A stretch of DNA of 7,021 bases from Anaerolineales bacterium (lineage in GTDB: Bacteria; Chloroflexota; Anaerolineae; Anaerolineales; Villigracilaceae), in the NCBI GenBank assembly GCA_025938055.1, contig JAICQC010000250.1, positions 1-7,021 of the forward strand. Direction: 5' to 3'. The translations under genes and the position numbers were made by a program. The notes beneath the pieces were generated by a model. The model was not told the DNA's origin and did no database searches. It saw only the letters and a program-made list of their open reading frames with translations. How positions within the stretch are numbered: position 1 is the stretch's first letter; each line of letters starts with the position of its first letter. Positions 5,787 through 7,021 of the stretch are shown piece by piece.

Positions 5787-7021
5787 TTACAGAGTGAAGT
5801 AAAAAGTGGCTCCCTTTCCTTCGGCGCTTTCCGCCCAGATCCGCCCGCCGTGGATAGAAATGATCCGTTGCACCGTAGCCAGACCCACGCCAGTGCCCGG
5901 GAATTCACTGATCGAATGTAACCGCTGGAAAACTCCAAACAATTTGTCTGCGTACGCCATATCAAACCCCACGCCGTTATCGCGCACATAAAATGTGCGT
6001 TCTTTGACGTGGTTCTTCTGACCGAATTCGATGGCGGCATCCTCCTGCTTGGAGGTGAACTTCCAGGCATTGTTCAACAGGTTTTCCAGCACGATGTTCA
6101 TGAGATGAGGGTCAGCCTCCACCATGAGATCCGGGACGAGCGAGAAGGTCACTTCGCGTTCGGGGTGGCTTTCGCGCAACCCCTGAATGACCTCGTCTGC
6201 CATTTTGCTCAGGTTGATAAACCTGGGCTGTACGGCGGTGCGCGTCACCCGCGATAAATTGAGCAGGTCGTCGATCAGCACCGCCATGCGCTGGGCAGCG
6301 CTGCGAACCCGCTCGAGATAACCGCGTGCGTCCGCGGGGAGTTGTTCTCCATAATCCTCCAGCACAACATGACTGAATCCGTCGATGCTGCGCAGAGGCG
6401 CGCGCAGGTCGTGTGAAACGGAGTAACTGAAGGCTTCGAGTTCCTTGTTGGCGGCTTCCAGCTGGGCGGCGCGCTGCCGCAGGTCCTCATTCAATTTCTG
6501 GACGTCCTCCTCCATCCGCTTGCGCTGGGTCACGTCACGGATGGCTGCGCTCACCAGGATGCCCTCCTCGGTCTCCAGCGGGCTGAGGCTGATCTCCACC
6601 GGGAATTCAGTGCCGTTTTTTCGCAAGCCAAACAGGTCCAAACCGATCCCCATCGGGCGCGTCGGATGATCCAGATAATAATCATCGCGATGCCGGGCAT
6701 GCTTCTTGCGGAAGCGCCTCGGCACCAGCACCTCCACGGTTTGTCCCACAAGCTCGAAGCGGTCATAGCCGAACATGTTTTCCGTTTGTGAGTTGACGAA
6801 CTGGATCACACCAGATTGGTCCACGACCACCATCGCGTCGGGCGCGGCTTCGAGCAAGCCGCGAAACTTTGCCTCGGCGCGTTTGCGTTCGGTGATGTCG
6901 CGGATGGCGGCAATGATAAGATACTCCTCTTCCGTCTCCATCAGACTCAGGCTGATCTCCACTGGGAACTCCGTGCCGTCCTGACGGAGCGCATAGAGAT
7001 CCAGATCGGCGCCCATGGGGC
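5787..7021 (-). CDS. Multi-PAS sensor histidine kinase (5' end outside the window)
   Basis: The frame is open to the right edge. The first visible ATG (7016) sits inside a PAS domain and matches an internal methionine of the next PAS repeat, so the true start lies beyond 7021. Counting from that methionine: the C-terminal half of one PAS domain (1-50), a complete PAS domain (about 51-170) and a short coiled coil (168-196). The HisKA domain follows, with H-box YSVSHDLRAPLRSIDGFS (phosphorylated H202). The ATPase domain has N-box ENLLNNAWKF (311-320), DNGVGFD (346-352), F-box LFGVFQRLH and GTGVGLA (374-380). All kinase motifs look intact. The visible part has no membrane segment; upstream domains may differ. 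It is first in the visible operon and is the obvious partner for both downstream receivers. The ligand of the PAS domains is unknown. Confidence 0.95.
   Translation of the reverse strand, partial: PMGADLDLYALRQDGTEFPVEISLSLMETEEEYLIIAAIRDITERKRAEAKFRGLLEAAPDAMVVVDQSGVIQFVNSQTENMFGYDRFELVGQTVEVLVPRRFRKKHARHRDDYYLDHPTRPMGIGLDLFGLRKNGTEFPVEISLSPLETEEGILVSAAIRDVTQRKRMEEDVQKLNEDLRQRAAQLEAANKELEAFSYSVSHDLRAPLRSIDGFSHVVLEDYGEQLPADARGYLERVRSAAQRMAVLIDDLLNLSRVTRTAVQPRFINLSKMADEVIQGLRESHPEREVTFSLVPDLMVEADPHLMNIVLENLLNNAWKFTSKQEDAAIEFGQKNHVKERTFYVRDNGVGFDMAYADKLFGVFQRLHSISEFPGTGVGLATVQRIISIHGGRIWAESAEGKGATFYFTL
6535..7019 (-). repeat. Tandem PAS-domain repeat with a 363-bp period
   Basis: The segment coding MGADLDLYALRQDGTEFPVE and onward (right copy) recurs 121 codons downstream as MGIGLDLFGLRKNGTEFPVE. 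About 33 of 51 residues are identical over the PAS end and its linker. At DNA level AGGCTGATCTCCAC (plus-strand reading) occurs at 6586 and 6949, exactly 363 bp apart. The right copy is cut by the window edge. Confidence 0.75.

Noticed and set aside
5023..5802. A 259-codon open frame on the plus strand
   Set aside because: It lies antisense to the receiver-only gene and the receiver domain of the HD-GYP gene, both of which have clear family motifs. Its own translation shows no domain; it is a coding shadow.
7014..7016. ATG at 7016 as the kinase start
   Set aside because: It lies within a PAS domain at a position equivalent to an internal methionine of the next repeat. The preceding codons stay open and fit the same repeat (the partial codon and CCC match the Arg-Pro of the next copy), so the gene continues off the window.

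Overview
The window reads as a piece of a bacterial chromosome (or metagenomic contig) of moderate GC, about 50-60% in most places. Members of the Chloroflexota, for example Anaerolineae, often combine multi-PAS histidine kinases, Rcp1-like receivers, REC-GAF-HD-GYP proteins and DUF72 proteins. That lineage is an inference and no marker gene here proves it. No rRNA, tRNA, CRISPR array, insertion sequence or replication origin is visible.

Left end (1-842, minus strand): an open reading frame starts as a normal FtsH protease (two membrane segments, the FtsH extracellular domain and the first residues of the AAA module). After residue 200 it changes in frame into a DUF493/YbeD-like domain and runs off the window. 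The AAA ATPase and the zinc protease are absent from the visible part. The switch coincides with a GC step, from about 49% to about 63%. It is either a real, very unusual fusion or a chimeric join in the DNA or the assembly, and it is the most important thing to check here.

Positions 843-1155 are intergenic, with a weak terminator for the next gene, a short G-rich repeat and a small palindrome.

Positions 1156-2411 (minus strand) hold a probable two-gene unit: a Stf0-type sulfotransferase followed by a SnoaL-like (NTF2-fold) small protein. Divergent from it, across only 40 bp, is a DUF72 (YecE family) gene on the plus strand (2452-3330). It converges almost end to end with the signalling operon.

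Positions 3346-7021 (minus strand, read from the right edge leftwards) form a tight three-gene signalling operon. A multi-PAS histidine kinase (5' end outside the window) is followed after 14 bp by a receiver-only Rcp1-like response regulator. After another 6 bp comes a 660-residue REC-GAF-GAF-HD-GYP protein with intact catalytic motifs. The simplest reading is that the kinase senses a signal through its PAS domains, phosphorylates one or both receivers, and thereby adjusts cyclic-di-GMP breakdown.

Apart from the FtsH/DUF493 junction, I see no undescribed system. The gene families are familiar and the arrangement is plausible for an environmental bacterium.
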